This document shows, in pieces, positions 1-13,218 of a stretch of 64,000 nt of DNA. A program made the position numbers and the translations under genes. Source of the stretch: Rostratula benghalensis (lineage: Eukaryota; Chordata; Aves; Charadriiformes; Rostratulidae); the NCBI GenBank assembly GCA_013399305.1, contig VXAI01000021.1:5460031-5524030 (forward strand), in the 5' to 3' direction. The notes below the pieces were generated by a model. That model did not search any database. It was given only the letters and a program-made list of their open reading frames with translations, and was not told the origin of the DNA. How positions within the stretch are numbered: the first letter of the stretch is position 1; the number at the start of each line of letters is the position of its first letter.

Positions 1-3000
1 TACATGAGCCTTTTTGTCCCATCATAATGAAATTTTAATGTTGATGGTCCCCAAACTATTATTTCAACCTAATAACAGTGAGACTTGACAATTACCTCGC
101 TCTGCGAATTGCAGATAGAACTAATAAGGTCATCCTTAATAACTTTTTGTTTACCTGACATTTGGTAATTTTATAGTTATTATGTATTATTTTAAAGTCT
201 GAGTAGTGTTTTGCAAAGAAATGTGTCTCCCCACAGGATACAATATGACTCTGCCAGGAGGAAGCCTTTCCCTTGCCTGCTCCCTGACCCATGGTATGGC
301 ACTTGCTGCCATTACCTGAGCCTCCTAGCTTTTTGGGGAGAGGAGCCCAGCTCATGGCCGCAGCCCAAAACCATAATTACAAAAAGGGGGAGAAGAAAAA
401 AAAAAGGCAAGAATCTATAAGTCTTTTTTTTAAAAAAAAAAAAAAAGGGGGAAAAACTTTATTTAATTTGTTGTGGGACTGTCTTCAGGAAATCTCTCCC
501 CTTTCTGGCCATCAGCACCCCCACAGTCCTAAGATAACCAAGCTGTCCACTGCACCTCCAGATGATAGACAGGGAACAGTGGGGTTTGGTTCTCAAACTG
601 ATCTCTTCCCCTTACCTGGTGCTGCTCACTACTTGGCCTGTCATGTTGCCCCATGTTAGTGGGCAGCCCTGGCTGCTGCAGTACATTGCCTGGAGAGCCC
701 CTCTCATGGCTGATGGAGGCAGGGGTTGGGGGGGGTATGTGTCCTGAGACCAAACCTCCACAGCAGCAAAGAGCACACTTTTCCCCCCATAACTGGTCTG
801 TTCCAACACCTTCAATCCTTTATTGAAGGGCTGCAGAAGTACCATGAATCACAGGCTACCAGCAGGGTGCTCTCTCCCCTGAGCTGTTGAAAGGCAAAGC
901 CTCTCTACAGAACTTTCCAGAGCTGGCAGGCCAGGCCACCAAGCTAGGAAACAGCTACCAAGCCCCAGAAAACTGGGCTCCCCCAAAAAAAGGTAAACAG
1001 TAACACTCAGTGTACCTCAAGAGTACATGTGGTGAGGGAAGAAGCTGTAAACCAAGAGAAACTAGCAGTAGGGAGACCACTGCAAGGAGTCAACAGCACC
1101 TCCAGGCTGGTCAAATGGCCACCAGCTTCTTGGGGGAGGCAGCAGGAAGAGAAGCAGTATCTGTTGGAGGGCTCCCAGTCTGGCTAGGCACGTAAGTATA
1201 GAGCAAGCAAATAAATGGGATTTGAACTGATGTTATTAAAGTATGTGTGTAAAAACTCTCAGTGTTATTAGGTTTAACTAGTGTATAAGTACTGCCACAA
1301 ATCTGAGCTTAAGTACCTTCACAGGACTATGTTTCAGCGTGCCACACCACCCTTCAGAGGCATCTACAACGTATGGTTTTGCTGGTGGGTATGGAACTGC
1401 CTGTGCAACGAGGAAAAACAAAGACCTCAAAGGTCTTTCAATTTGGAAAGGAAAATTTACATGGAAAACACTTTTCAGCTACTTCTGGTCCCTGTGCTGG
1501 TGGCAGGTTGGCTAAATCCAGGAATGTGTCTATAAAATCACTTCAGGAATTATGAGGGATCCTAGTGAGAAAGCTGGCAAGCCTTGCACAGTACTTGTGT
1601 CATTCTCTGACTCCAGACATTTGCCAAGCAAATGATCACACTTTCTCGGAGGATGCAGCCGTGCCTGCTATCTTCACCGTGGCACTGGCACAATTGCCTG
1701 TCATTACCCTGTTGCTCAAGACTGGTGGGGCAGAAGGAATCATTAACGAAAGCTTTTAATAAATAGCATTGCTGGAGCAGGAGACAGAAGGAAAGAATGA
1801 GCTATAGTAATCATCGAAAAGATATCCCAGGACTAAGACCCCTATTTGTCGTCCAGTCTCATGAACGCATAGTTTCTTGGTTAATTAGCTTTTTCAGTAC
1901 TAGGAAGATGCCATTACACGACAGGGATATAAATGCCGGGAATAGCTATTTGTAACTGTTACAATCTGCTTCAATTACTGCATTCCCCAGACATACTGAA
2001 ATAGACAGGGTCTGGTTTAACTTAACGTTCAGTCCAAAGGCAGCAGTTTTACACAGCTAAAGAATGCATCTCAGAAGGGAAAAAAAAAAAGTACTGAATC
2101 TGTACTTGGGCTTACTGAGCACCACTTCAATATATGGCACTGGTTATGCAAATGGAAAGGCAGGGTTTACATTTCCCTAAATTCTGTTTTTTCATTGCTT
2201 TATTTTCCAGCTCCTCCTGCACACTGTTTCTTTCGTTATGCTACATGAAACCTAGGCAGTAACCCATGTGATGAAACTGTACCTATTCATTATACTCTGA
2301 AATTTCTATCAAAGTACTTATAGGATCCTCAGCTGAAAGTTTGCAGGAACTCCTTGGAACAAAGGAGCAACATCCACACATAACAACACCTCTGTGTAGT
2401 TTTTCTGCTAATTACAATATTGTTGCCATTACAAAATAGTAATAATAATTCTTTCACACTCATCGGAGAATCAAAAAAATGTATGTAGCTTTATACAACA
2501 GCAACTTGAAGGCTTTTCCAGATGCACTGGATTTTATGATTATCCTGTACTTTGTGACAAGCCCCAGTCCTGCTATGGTAGTCACAAAGTTGCAGCTGTT
2601 CAAGTACCAGCACTTGCCTTGCAGAGAAGACAGCATAGAACCTTTGCACCCAATTTTTCAGGTACATAAGGGAAGATAAAAATACACAGCTAGCTTTCCA
2701 GGACAGAAATCCACACACATCTGACAAATAAAAGATTGGAAAGGAAACTTGACTTAAATTTCAAGTCTTTCCTTTGTCTTCTAACTCTGAGAAAGCTGTC
2801 CAAAGGTCTTACATTTTCAGGCTTACTAGAGGATAATTTTTTGTTTGTTTGTTTATTTACAAACTTGCCCAGAGCTCTAGCATTCCCGAGACTGCAGATA
2901 AGAATTTAAAAGCACTGCAACAGGACATCACATTGCTCAAAATCCCCAGACTTGTCTCAAAAATGAGATGAAGGCTCTTGTAGACAAGAGACAGCCTTTA

Positions 3001-3239
3001 CATGCCTTGGTCTCTGATGTTGCTGCTGCAGATCAGTATACGGAAGGTTCCTAGGTATGGAAATTGGTGATAGATTTCTGATTTTCCCCACCCATCCAAC
3101 TTATATCTTCTTATGTGTCTACACAACGCAGGCTTTGCCACTGCTGCTCATGCTGCATTCTGGGGAAGAAGAGAGAGGAAGTAGAAATCTCTCAGAAATG
3201 AACTCAAATCCCCCTGGTTTCCAAAGATAAAAATGCGAT
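1..3239. other. Intergenic, no gene seen
   Basis: Positions 240 to 1,200 are less AT-rich than the rest and could be an old unclassified repeat. They contain a purine/A tract (384 to 455) and a small hairpin, ccttcaat/attgaagg (809 to 829). ORFs here are short and match nothing known to me. Confidence 0.5.
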
Positions 3240-3355
3240 CTTTTTTTGTTTAAAAAAACCCCCAAGCACAAAGAAAACAAGCCAAAAACCAAAAAGCACC
3301 GAAACAAAAACAAAAAAACACACCAAGAAAACCAAAACAAAATAAACAAATAGGA
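3240..3355 (+). repeat. A-rich (CAAAA-like) low-complexity tract
   Basis: Interrupted runs of AAAAC/ACCAA over about 110 bp. The reverse strand gives a Phe/Leu-rich ORF that is an artefact of the composition. Confidence 0.8.
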
Positions 3356-3462
3356 CCCCCCCCATCACACAATACAATTGTTAAATTTATTATAAAGCAG
3401 CAAGTTTTTTTCACATGTATTACATGTAGAACCTTGGATTAAAACACTGAAAGCAAGTCTTC

Positions 3463-3497
3463 CAGTTAGAAGCTCCAGTTAGAAGCTCCAGTTAGAA
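3463..3497 (+). repeat. 13-bp tandem repeat, about 2.7 copies
   Basis: The unit cagttagaagctc is repeated exactly twice (3,463 to 3,488), followed by a partial third copy. Confidence 0.9.
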
Positions 3498-3564
3498 ACC
3501 TGCAAATGATTTTTTACTGAATTTGGGATAGTGTATGGAGTAGAAGAAGAATTAGTATCTGGGG

Positions 3565-3665
3565 AAAACAAACAAACAAACAAAAATACCTCAAAACAAG
3601 CCAACCAACCTATACACAAAACCCCCAAATGAACAAAACCAAACAACCAAAAAACCCCAAACTTG
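3565..3665 (+). repeat. A/C-rich low-complexity tract
   Basis: CAAA repeats (caaacaaacaaacaaac) followed by imperfect CCAA/ACAA text. Confidence 0.8.
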
Positions 3666-3837
3666 CCAGAGTCAAAAGGGGAAAAAATCAAAACCCAAAC
3701 ATAGAGTGTTCCAACTTCCTCAAGAAAAATGAGTTCTGTTGAGCTCAAACCGAAACAATAAATATACTAAAGAGACAGAAAGTTATCTTTCTAGCATATT
3801 TTCCCTTATCTCAAAAATATCAACAAAATTTGTCTAT

Positions 3838-3889
3838 TAGACTAGATGATCTTTCAAGGTCCCTTCCAATCCCTGATAGTCTGTGATTT
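3838..3889 (+). mobile_element. CR1 LINE 3' tail
   Basis: The terminal CR1 text tagactagatgatctttcaa, aggtcccttccaatccctga and gtctgtgatt is present. Only about 50 bp survives or was inserted, as is usual for 5'-truncated CR1. Confidence 0.75.
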
Positions 3890-6800
3890 ACAAAACTAAA
3901 TTAGCTTTCTCAACCCTACTCTGTAATCTGTGGAAGCTATAATGTACACAAATCATAGCCAGGCCTCTATATATTTTCAACATCACAGATAAAAGAAGTA
4001 CAAAAATCCTTGTAGTCATATATCGGCATCCAGATTTCTGAACCCTTTTTTTCCCCCCCTAAATACCTTTAGAATATTTGTGCTGCAGTGGGGTTTTTTT
4101 TGTTTGTTTTTTTTTTAAAAGCTATTTGGGATAAATATTAGAGCTACTGGTAGTGTCATTTCATGCAAAACTAGACAAGACCCCATTTACCATACTCAAA
4201 TGATCAATATATTAATAAAAGGGAAAGCAGAGAGCTGGTTAATTATTAGATTAACAAAGCCAATGGAAAGGAGACGAAAATGCCACCGTTCAAAGAGTAC
4301 TAGTGCCACCTAAGACACAAAATCACTTCCAACAGCAACCATTAAATATCCTGTGGACAAAACACACATGCAGAGTACACTGCTTATAGAACCCATAGTA
4401 CTCCACACCAAATCTTACTCCAACTGAAATGAGAGTAAAGTGCCTCAGAAGCGGTCTAATCAATAGCTCTGCTTTTCTACAAGCACACACTCTACTAAAG
4501 CAGGTGTCTTAGAAATAAACAGGTGCTTAATGCATTGCATTAAGGATAAATACAACCACCTTAATAAATACACTTATTCCCTTTTTAAAGGTAAAATGCA
4601 ATAATAAAAAAATGCACACATCTAAAACTCAGGAGAACAAGTTTTCACCACAGCAATTACATGAGCGGAAGTCCACTGCTGCTCTTATTAGGGAAGCCCT
4701 AATTAAAGGCTCACATATTCCTGCATCAAATTAACAAGGTACATTTTCTTGTCTTAAAATCCACCCAAAGTTTCAGCCAATAAAAAAATTTTTTGCTTTA
4801 CCAATTACACAGGGCTTGCAAAAGTTCCAAAGTTATCCTAGACTTCTATTTAAGTCCAATCTGCCAGAGATCTACACCAACATCTGCCCTGTGCCTAATC
4901 ACATTGCATACTCTCACTGGTTTGCAACATCTGCCCAAACAAGCTCCAAACACTGAGAGAACTTAATTTGCATTTGAACGTCCATATTCAGAGCTCCTAT
5001 AAAGAAAATAAATTGATGCCACCTCCTGCTATTTTAGGGAAATATATGCCTCACTTGAGCTCATATGCCTCTTATGAACCCGATCACTTGTACCTAGCTT
5101 TAAGGTTCGCCTCACTACATCTGGATGTCCCAGCACTGCTTATTACTGGTAAGTTTGAGAAATGGATTTGGGTCCCTCTCAGTGTATCTGGACATTTCTT
5201 TATGCAGCTGACCTTTCAGGACACCTCCACCATGGACTGTCCATCAGTGGGCTGTCAGCTCGTACAATACTCCTGTGCCTTTCCAAAACACTCTTTGCTA
5301 CCCTATCACAGCCCCCTCCCGTGTCGTATCAGCAGCTCTAGCATTATTGACACCTCTCAGGAGTGTCTGAGCCATTATCAAATGTATCTTTAGTATGATG
5401 TATAATAAATTTTGAGTTCCACAGAAGTGCTACCTGTGCACAACAATTCTCTTTCCAACTGCACTTGAAAATGTCCCTCCTTGACCTTGAAATCAGAAGC
5501 ACAAACAGTTCCACCTCAAACTGTTCCTGCATGGATGTTTCTTGGACCAGCACTTGCCTCGCACAGTGGAACAAGCTTTTTGATCTCCCCTGGCATACTC
5601 TCATGGCATGCCAATAACTATAGCAGAATAATTATTTTCTCCTGTCATTTGTTCTATTCTCTTCACTTTCAATTTTTAGCCACATGAAAAAATTAATTCT
5701 TTCATCTCATAGATGGTGGGTGTTTTTTAATTAGCATGTAAGAGATTATATCGAATTCAAAGAGATAACCTCTCCCCCACACACCCTGTCCCCCCAAGCC
5801 TTAATCATTTGAGCTCAAATTTGTGCTACATTGCTTATTAAATTTCTTGATGTGCCAAAGATCTTTTAGAACCCATTGCATACATCATGTCACCCATTTG
5901 CTTCATTCTGGTTACTTTTGCTCTGAAAAAAAGTAGCTCCAACCATTAGAGGACACTGTTTCTGGCTCTGCAACAGTAAAGATGATGTTCCGTAACCAAA
6001 CTTACTTTGTTGTAATTTGGACTCTCAGGACTTGTATCTTATTTATATTGTGAGAAAACACCCATTTTTGATTTCTAGGCTAGTAGCTTGCAAACTTTCA
6101 AAAGCAAGAGCAGACACTCTTAAGTACTGACTTATAAAGTCAAGAGTACAGGCTTTCCTAGAAGTACATGGTTTCCATTTCAGACCTAAAGATTGTTGTC
6201 TTTATTTGAGAGCACATGCCCAAAAGACTGACCTTGAACTGGACAGCCTAAGTGGGATTGTTCACCTCTAACCTGTCTGGTTTTGTGAAAGACTTGTTTT
6301 AACACTATTTAGATCTTGTATTCTTGCATCTGTTTTCAAGTATTTTCCACCCAATATGCTGAATAGATCCATTTAACACCAACAAAATCTTAACAAAACT
6401 GCTCAGTGAAACTACGATGTGCTGACCTCTGAAACACAGCAAAATGCTAAAAACTAATTAGTTATTGAAATCCTCATTTCACCTGGTGGCCTTCAGGAAC
6501 ATACCAACATTTGTGGGAGTCCCATGCAAAGCTTCCTGCCCCAGGCCACCTAAAGTGACTAATACACAAACCCAGGAGATCTTCTCCAGAGTTTCAAACT
6601 TCCCTTCTCTGGCAAGGTGGTGTTCTTTTGCCCACTGTGGCCAAATATGGCCCTTGGAACTCCTCTGCAGATAAGCATAGATTTCTGGCGCTGTCTCCAC
6701 TCAGTCACATTGTTGTCTTCTTTCCATAACACCTGTTAAGCCCCTGAAGAAGACAATGATGAATTGCCATTTTGTCTGTCTGAGGGACCGGTCCACTTAG

Positions 6801-9800
6801 CCTTTCCTCACCCACCTCTCAGGCATCCTGACACTTCCCAGTCCACAGATACCAAAGCTTCTCCATTCAGCAGGAGCAAGTACATATTTCTCTCAAGTTT
6901 ATTGCCTTCCCACTGACCACTCCCTAGAGTCCTCACAGGCCCTCGGCCTTGACTCTTTCCCCTTTGTCTGAAAGAGCCTTTACATTAACAGCTGACAAGT
7001 GCATCATCTACAAACACCACTGCATAGCAACCCACACAGCTAGTTATAACACCTAGTTATGGCACATAAAAAGCTCTACCAGCAAAGACTTACTCTGTCC
7101 TACCAACTCAGGTAGCCCATAGCATAACATGAGACTAGGATATTTTCACGGGAGATGTAGCCTGAAACCCTGTATCTGAAGTCAGTAGAAGAAACTCAGC
7201 TCTCCATCTTAGACTAGGTAACTACCCAGCAAGCTGATACACAGCCACCACTGCCACCTCCTCCATCCATAGCTTCAGCATAGGCTGAGCCATTACAAAC
7301 ACCTACCAGGTCAGACCCCACTGGCATCATGCGTGAGGGAACCCTGAAGTGACAGATCTTGATAGTGGCCTTAGAGACAAATCTGGTCAGCCCTTGGCAA
7401 GAATTAAGCCCAAGAACTCCACGGCAATTGCCTGACAAAAATAAGGCACATGCTCAGGACAACTGATGCAAGCACTTGAAATGCGATTCAAATTACTTCC
7501 ATATCCAGTTCAACCATGGTTTCCTTAAACAGCTATTCCCTTAAATACCTGAAGTGATAGCTGGCTACTGAAAACCCTCTTGGATTTTGTCCTCGGCATT
7601 CCTAAGACTTGATTTGCTTTTTAGGAGTATGTCAAGACCAGCCCCTTGTGTTGCAAACTAAGTAGCTTGCATACCTGCTTTCTATCAGATTTTCTAATTA
7701 TCCTCTGTGTTAGAAAGCAAATGAAAAAAAAAAAGAGTTAATATAATGGATTAAAAACACTGAGAAATTCTGATAGTAGTGGTGCTAAGAAAGGGGTGCT
7801 CAACTTTTCAACTTTGAGCTGGCCTTCTGCAGCATAGCTCCAGGGAACTCCAGGTTTTGGCCTCACAGAAATATTGTCCACTGCTTTACTTTACAGTTGT
7901 GCCATTACACTATATTTTAGTTATTTATATAACACTTTTGAGCAAAGTATTGGGAAAGGGTAACAGGAGGACACAGCAATAAAACAAAGTGTAACAATTA
8001 GCAATGAAAAAACCCATAAGCCAGCAATTGGTGGCCTCAAGTGAAGAAAAAATACTAAGCTGACATGAAAAGGCATCAAATTTATGGATGAAATGCTTTG
8101 AAAAAGTACGGATAAAAGATGTATTAAAACAACACACTGAGGTGCAGGGAACAACAGATTAATAGAAGAGGATGATCCAAACTATTGGATTGAAAAGAGA
8201 AAGTAGGATTGGAAAATTATATGTAGCATTTAGAGGGATTTGAAAAAATGAAAGAATAAAAGAAAGAATCACATGTGAAAAATAAGAAGGAATCTATTTC
8301 AGTCTGGGCAATTGGTTAATGACAAATCTGACTTGCTTATCTAAGATATAAAGATTAAAATGAAAAATTATCTCAGGGCTCACATGAAAGACTGACACTC
8401 ACTGCCTATCTAGACAGTGAGAAGAGATTCAAAATACCAGAAACATAGCCTAGTTCAAAGGCTGCTGGGGAAAAGAAAAGAAAAAGGCAGGGGATATGAA
8501 CAACACAATGGAAATAATTTTAACTTAAAGAAAAAAAAACAGGCACTGACCTCCAAACAGCAACCACAGACCCATCTACTAGCTAACAAAGTGAGTTATT
8601 CCCTCCAACTGAACTTCTACCAGAGTTTTGTTTCCTTAGAAGTTACTTTTAGATGAGGCAAGAGGTGACACTTGACTAGGGTGTTTTATTTATACTGAGA
8701 CGTAGCCTTAACAGGAACTGACAGGTAACAGAGATGCACATCTTCATGCCTTTACTCCTACCTAAGCATCAGCTCTGCTAGCCTCCAGAGTTTAAGGACT
8801 CTCCTTTCTCTCTCACAAGTGTATCCCTCAATTCAGCAACAAGCAGGTTTGCTGTGTTAATACATTTTAAGAACTTGCTAAATCACATTCTTTAAATCTG
8901 CACAAATCCACCCCCACTCAGCACACCATTAACATCACCCTGCTCACTGTGAAGCTTTGTTGGCTATTAAAGAAGATACTAAGAAAATGAAATCACTAAG
9001 GTGGCTAAGGAAGAACAGGTATCAAGCTGCCTGTACTACTCCCAAACTGGCTGACAGTGTTATTTGCCAGCACAAATTATCTCTGAGTAGTTCTGCACAT
9101 CTGCAATTTTTAGTACCCACTTCTCCCCCCCACACTGTCATCCTTATTCCCGTTAGGAATAGCCCAGATTCTTTAATTGACAAGAGACTGCCCACAGTTT
9201 GACATTTTTATGTTAAACTAACAGTCACATTACTTTTTCATTTTTAAAAGGTACTATTCTTGATCAGCGCCAACACACATATTATTGAGTGCCTTTCAAA
9301 GATGGCATTTAAATATTGCTAATGGAATTTCTTTGTAATCAGTCCCAGAGAGTTTAAGTCTATCATGCAGCAAAGCCTTCCTAGCATCTGCCATCAACTC
9401 AAATAACAGAAGAATCATAACTAACTCTCACTTCAGTTTTTGTAAACATGATAAAACAAGAAAGTGACTTTTAAAAAGAAAGCTTGCGAGTGGTGCACTG
9501 GTAAATCTCATCTGGAGACGAGCAGTGTTTGGGGAACCTCTGAAGCCTTTTCTGAACATGGCAATTAAAATAACAATTATGCAAGGAACTCAAACGCATT
9601 TGGATTTCTTCTCTGTTGTCAAGCTTCTTCCTTTGTCGACAGAGATAACTATTTTAACCTTGCAACTGATGCATACTGCAGCAGTAACAAAAGTGGGTTT
9701 CAGGCTTATATTCTTTTTCTCTTACTTTTCAAAAATAATCTTCTTATTACCTACTCTTCAAATGAACATGTTATTGAAATAAATTCTGGACCAGGACAGG

Positions 9801-10631
9801 TTGGTGGGTTTTATTGTAGAAAAACAGCCAACCAGCTTCTTTTAATCTTCTTTTATTCAAAGAGAGATGAATATTTTTCTAACACTTCAAGAATCTGTTG
9901 GCCTACTTTGCATAAAATAGGAAACTATTGGCTTAATTTGAGGTAATGTTACTCTAGGGGTCACAGACCAGCATATCACGTTGGCTGTACCCTCTGCAAG
10001 ACAGGGACTTCAGCATTTCTCTCGTTAATTCTTTCGTACATTTCTCAGCCTAGCCCAGCTACTTTGCTAAATAGTGATGAACTGGACCCTTTCTCCACTT
10101 GTGCAACAGACAGAAGATCTGGTGTCAGTGCAAAATACAAGTTTTAAACCCAGGGCTTATTTATACTTGGGGGCTTGGGGGTTTGGTTGTTGGGGTTTTT
10201 TTTTTCAGTAATTTTGTACTAAAGTCAAATTGTTTTGCAATGAAGTTCCTGATGCTGAAGTTACCAGAACTATCCTCTTGTAACTGAAAGCTGAACCTCA
10301 CCTCATGCATTGAGCATGTCCTGACAAACCAGATGAGCTGTCCCTGTTCATGGCCCACACTAACTACAGTAGAGAAAGGAAAGGAAACTACTTTTTGCCT
10401 ATCAGAAATTTTCTTACAATGGCTTGCAGCTCTGCTGGCCTGACAACATCCAGCCCTTGGGAAACAGTATCCCATCCTAACCTAACCGTGGATCTGTTTC
10501 ATCTTTACTGATGCCTAATCCACTTTTTCTTATTATTACCAAGTAATGGGCTCAGTAGTAGGCTATGACAATGGGTTCCACAGGCCAAAACATCATTAGA
10601 AATTTTATTGCCTCCTGTTTTCAGCAAAAAA
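3890..10631. other. Intergenic, no gene seen
   Basis: About 6.7 kb of AT-rich unique-looking sequence. The longest open stretch (4,968 to 5,393, 141 codons) has no recognisable domain, signal peptide or splice context and is most likely chance. No repeat family recognised. Confidence 0.5.
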
Positions 10632-10715
10632 TGATAATCAAAGAAAGATTTAGGTCAGAAGAGACCTTAGAAAATCATCTGGTCCAAATCTCCCCACTTC
10701 TCAAAACAAAGCCAA
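10632..10715 (-). mobile_element. CR1 LINE 3' tail, diverged
   Basis: The text aaagatttaggtcagaagag, then accttagaaaatcatctggt and ccaaatctccccac, is the reverse complement of the CR1 3' end. It is short and diverged. Confidence 0.65.
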
Positions 10716-11647
10716 GTTTTCTGTTCATTGAATCATCACTATAAACTTAAATAAGTGTTCCCAATTTCCTGTACCTCTTTCATGACCCCTTAAGGAAACT
10801 AAATAAATCTCTTTTCAGTTTTATGGGATTAAAATATTTGTCCTCTATGCTTTTTTCATGCCTCTGAGTACTTTCACTTTCTGACTTATCTGATACTTAA
10901 AGTGGGAACTGAACACTAGGAATAATCCCCTCCTAAACACGCATGACAGCGTGCAGCTCTTTATGAGCGAGAGTGCCTCTGTGATGCTTTTACAGCTATC
11001 ATTTTTCTCCTCATCACTACAGCCACATCTCACTGCTTTCAATATTGTCCCTTTTTGTTCTACAGGATCCTGCAGGTTATGCTTCACAAAGATAACATGA
11101 GCCAGTAGCAACACTGGCTATAATCTCCTCGTACATGACGGTAGCGCTTATCAAGTCACAATCCTGGGTAGCCAAACAGGTCAGACTCCACAGGCAGGGG
11201 GAGGCAGGCAGCCAGCAGATACATAACACTTCATTTCACAAAGGCTGTTTTACCTCTGTGTCACATGCACTTTGAATTCACCACAGTCCTGCTCTCATGT
11301 ATCAGTGACTCAGTCCACTGACCATGTCTTCCGAAAATTTCACAAGCACCAACTGAACTCAGTCTCTTCCTTTAGCCAGTCACTTTGGGGGTGTTTGTAG
11401 ACAAAGTATGGATGCTTCCACCATGTGATGGTCCCAGAAAGGATTATCTTCATCTGGAGAATGGGCTTATGATGACTAATTGTTTATTTTATAGCTACTC
11501 CTGCAATTTTTCCTAAGACTGAAAGGACGTCTTGCAAATTTCAGTGAAGTGTCCTAAATTCTTTCATAGTACTTCTTCCTGTTTTTTTTTCATTTTTATT
11601 CTGTATCTCCATTTGCAGAATTGGGTGTGCAGTAAGATAAATGATGC

Positions 11648-11690
11648 AAAACAAAAAAAAAGAAAAAAAAAAAAAAAAGAAAAAAAAAGA
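11648..11690 (+). repeat. Poly(A) tract with interruptions
   Basis: Runs of 9, 16 and 8 A's separated by single G's. Confidence 0.9.
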
Positions 11691-13194
11691 CAAAAGAACA
11701 TTTAAGTAATTAAGCAGTACCCAAGATCAGAGTTTTGATATACCAATTTATCTAAAAATTCAGTAGCAGAGACAACATGCAACCAATCCCTGAAAAAGAG
11801 GGAAAGAGGCAAAGGAATGCAGAAAATGCAGGGAGCTAACAAATGGTTTTCTGACACACATCAAGTTACAGATATGTGAAAATTATACAGTAAATTTTTA
11901 AAAAAACAGTTAAATTGTTTTTCATCATAAATTATAATTTTCAAATTCTGTAAGTTTTCCTAACAATACTAGCCATATGACTTTGAATTATCAGAAATTC
12001 TGAATCTACTAAGTGCTCTTACTCAATGGTTTATCTATCAGGCTTTTGCTGAACATACAAATAAATTTGGTTTATGGTATATAAACTACATCTGAATATT
12101 TTGGGACAGATGAAAACATAATCATTTTTAGCTTTACATGCCACTCAAGGGAGAACAAGCAAAACAACCAGCAGAAATCACAAGTCAGATACTCACAAAT
12201 GCACCCCTTGGTAAAATACAGGCATGGTATTTCTTTTGCCATGTGGAATTACCTCAATTGCAGAAGGACAAAAAATTTTCCCAATAGCCATAAGATAGTC
12301 AGAGCCTGACTGAAAACCCACAGAACCCCTAGTGACCACAGATGTGTTAAAGGACCTATAGCTAAACTGCTCCCTGGCTAGCACTGTCATATTAGTTCCA
12401 GAAATACTGCCAATATTGTGTCATTCCCACAGGAAAACTAATGGAAAGCTATTCAAAATGAGAATCCATCCTGCAGGTGGGAAGGTATTTCTTCAATCTC
12501 AGGGTTAATTGCGTCTTGGCTGTGACCTGGAGCACCCTTGTTATTTAAGTCTACAGCCTCCCAGGAGGACAGAAATCATGCTAAGTTATGATGCATTTAC
12601 ACTGTGGAAAATGACTGCTAGATGCTAGCACTGAAACTATTGTGCTCTTATTTGTGACATAAAGAGCACTTGAAAACAGGTTTCTCTTTTCCGAGCACAA
12701 AAAGCTTGCTCACCAACTCACTTCAGCCCTTTTCCTCCCCTCACAATTTTCTCCAAGTTACATGGCATTTCAACCACTTAGAACCACAAGTCATGATTTC
12801 CTGCTTTTAACAATAATTTAAAAGAATAGCTTCTAGAGCAGGGGCCACATCCTGCTCTCAGTTACATCCAGAGATCGCTGAAGCTGAGCCAAGTCTCTTC
12901 AGCTGCACTTGCAAAACTGAGTGTAGAATCTATACTTGGAGGGACTAAGCCTACTCAATATAATAGGCTGCCCATGCGTTAATTATTATTAATAATTCTT
13001 TATTGATTCTTTTACTGATATTAGCTGTCAGCAGGACGTTACAGTATGAATGGGGAAGGGGAAAATTAATGGAAACTAAATGATAGCCAGCAACCAAGCA
13101 AAGAGAAACCCGTACCAACATTTATGGAGTCCATGAGGGCTCACAGCCAAAGACATGAAATGTTTTTCAACTTTCACAGTCTGTATCTTAATGG

Positions 13195-13218
13195 AAAAAA
13201 AAAAAAAAAAAAAAAAAA
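13195..13218 (+). repeat. Poly(A) run (24)
   Basis: Twenty-four A's. The reverse strand gives a Phe run in an otherwise unrecognised ORF. Confidence 0.9.

Noticed and set aside
4968..5393. Plus-strand ORF of 141 codons
   Set aside because: No recognised domain, no flanking splice or promoter evidence; a length that can arise by chance in 64 kb.
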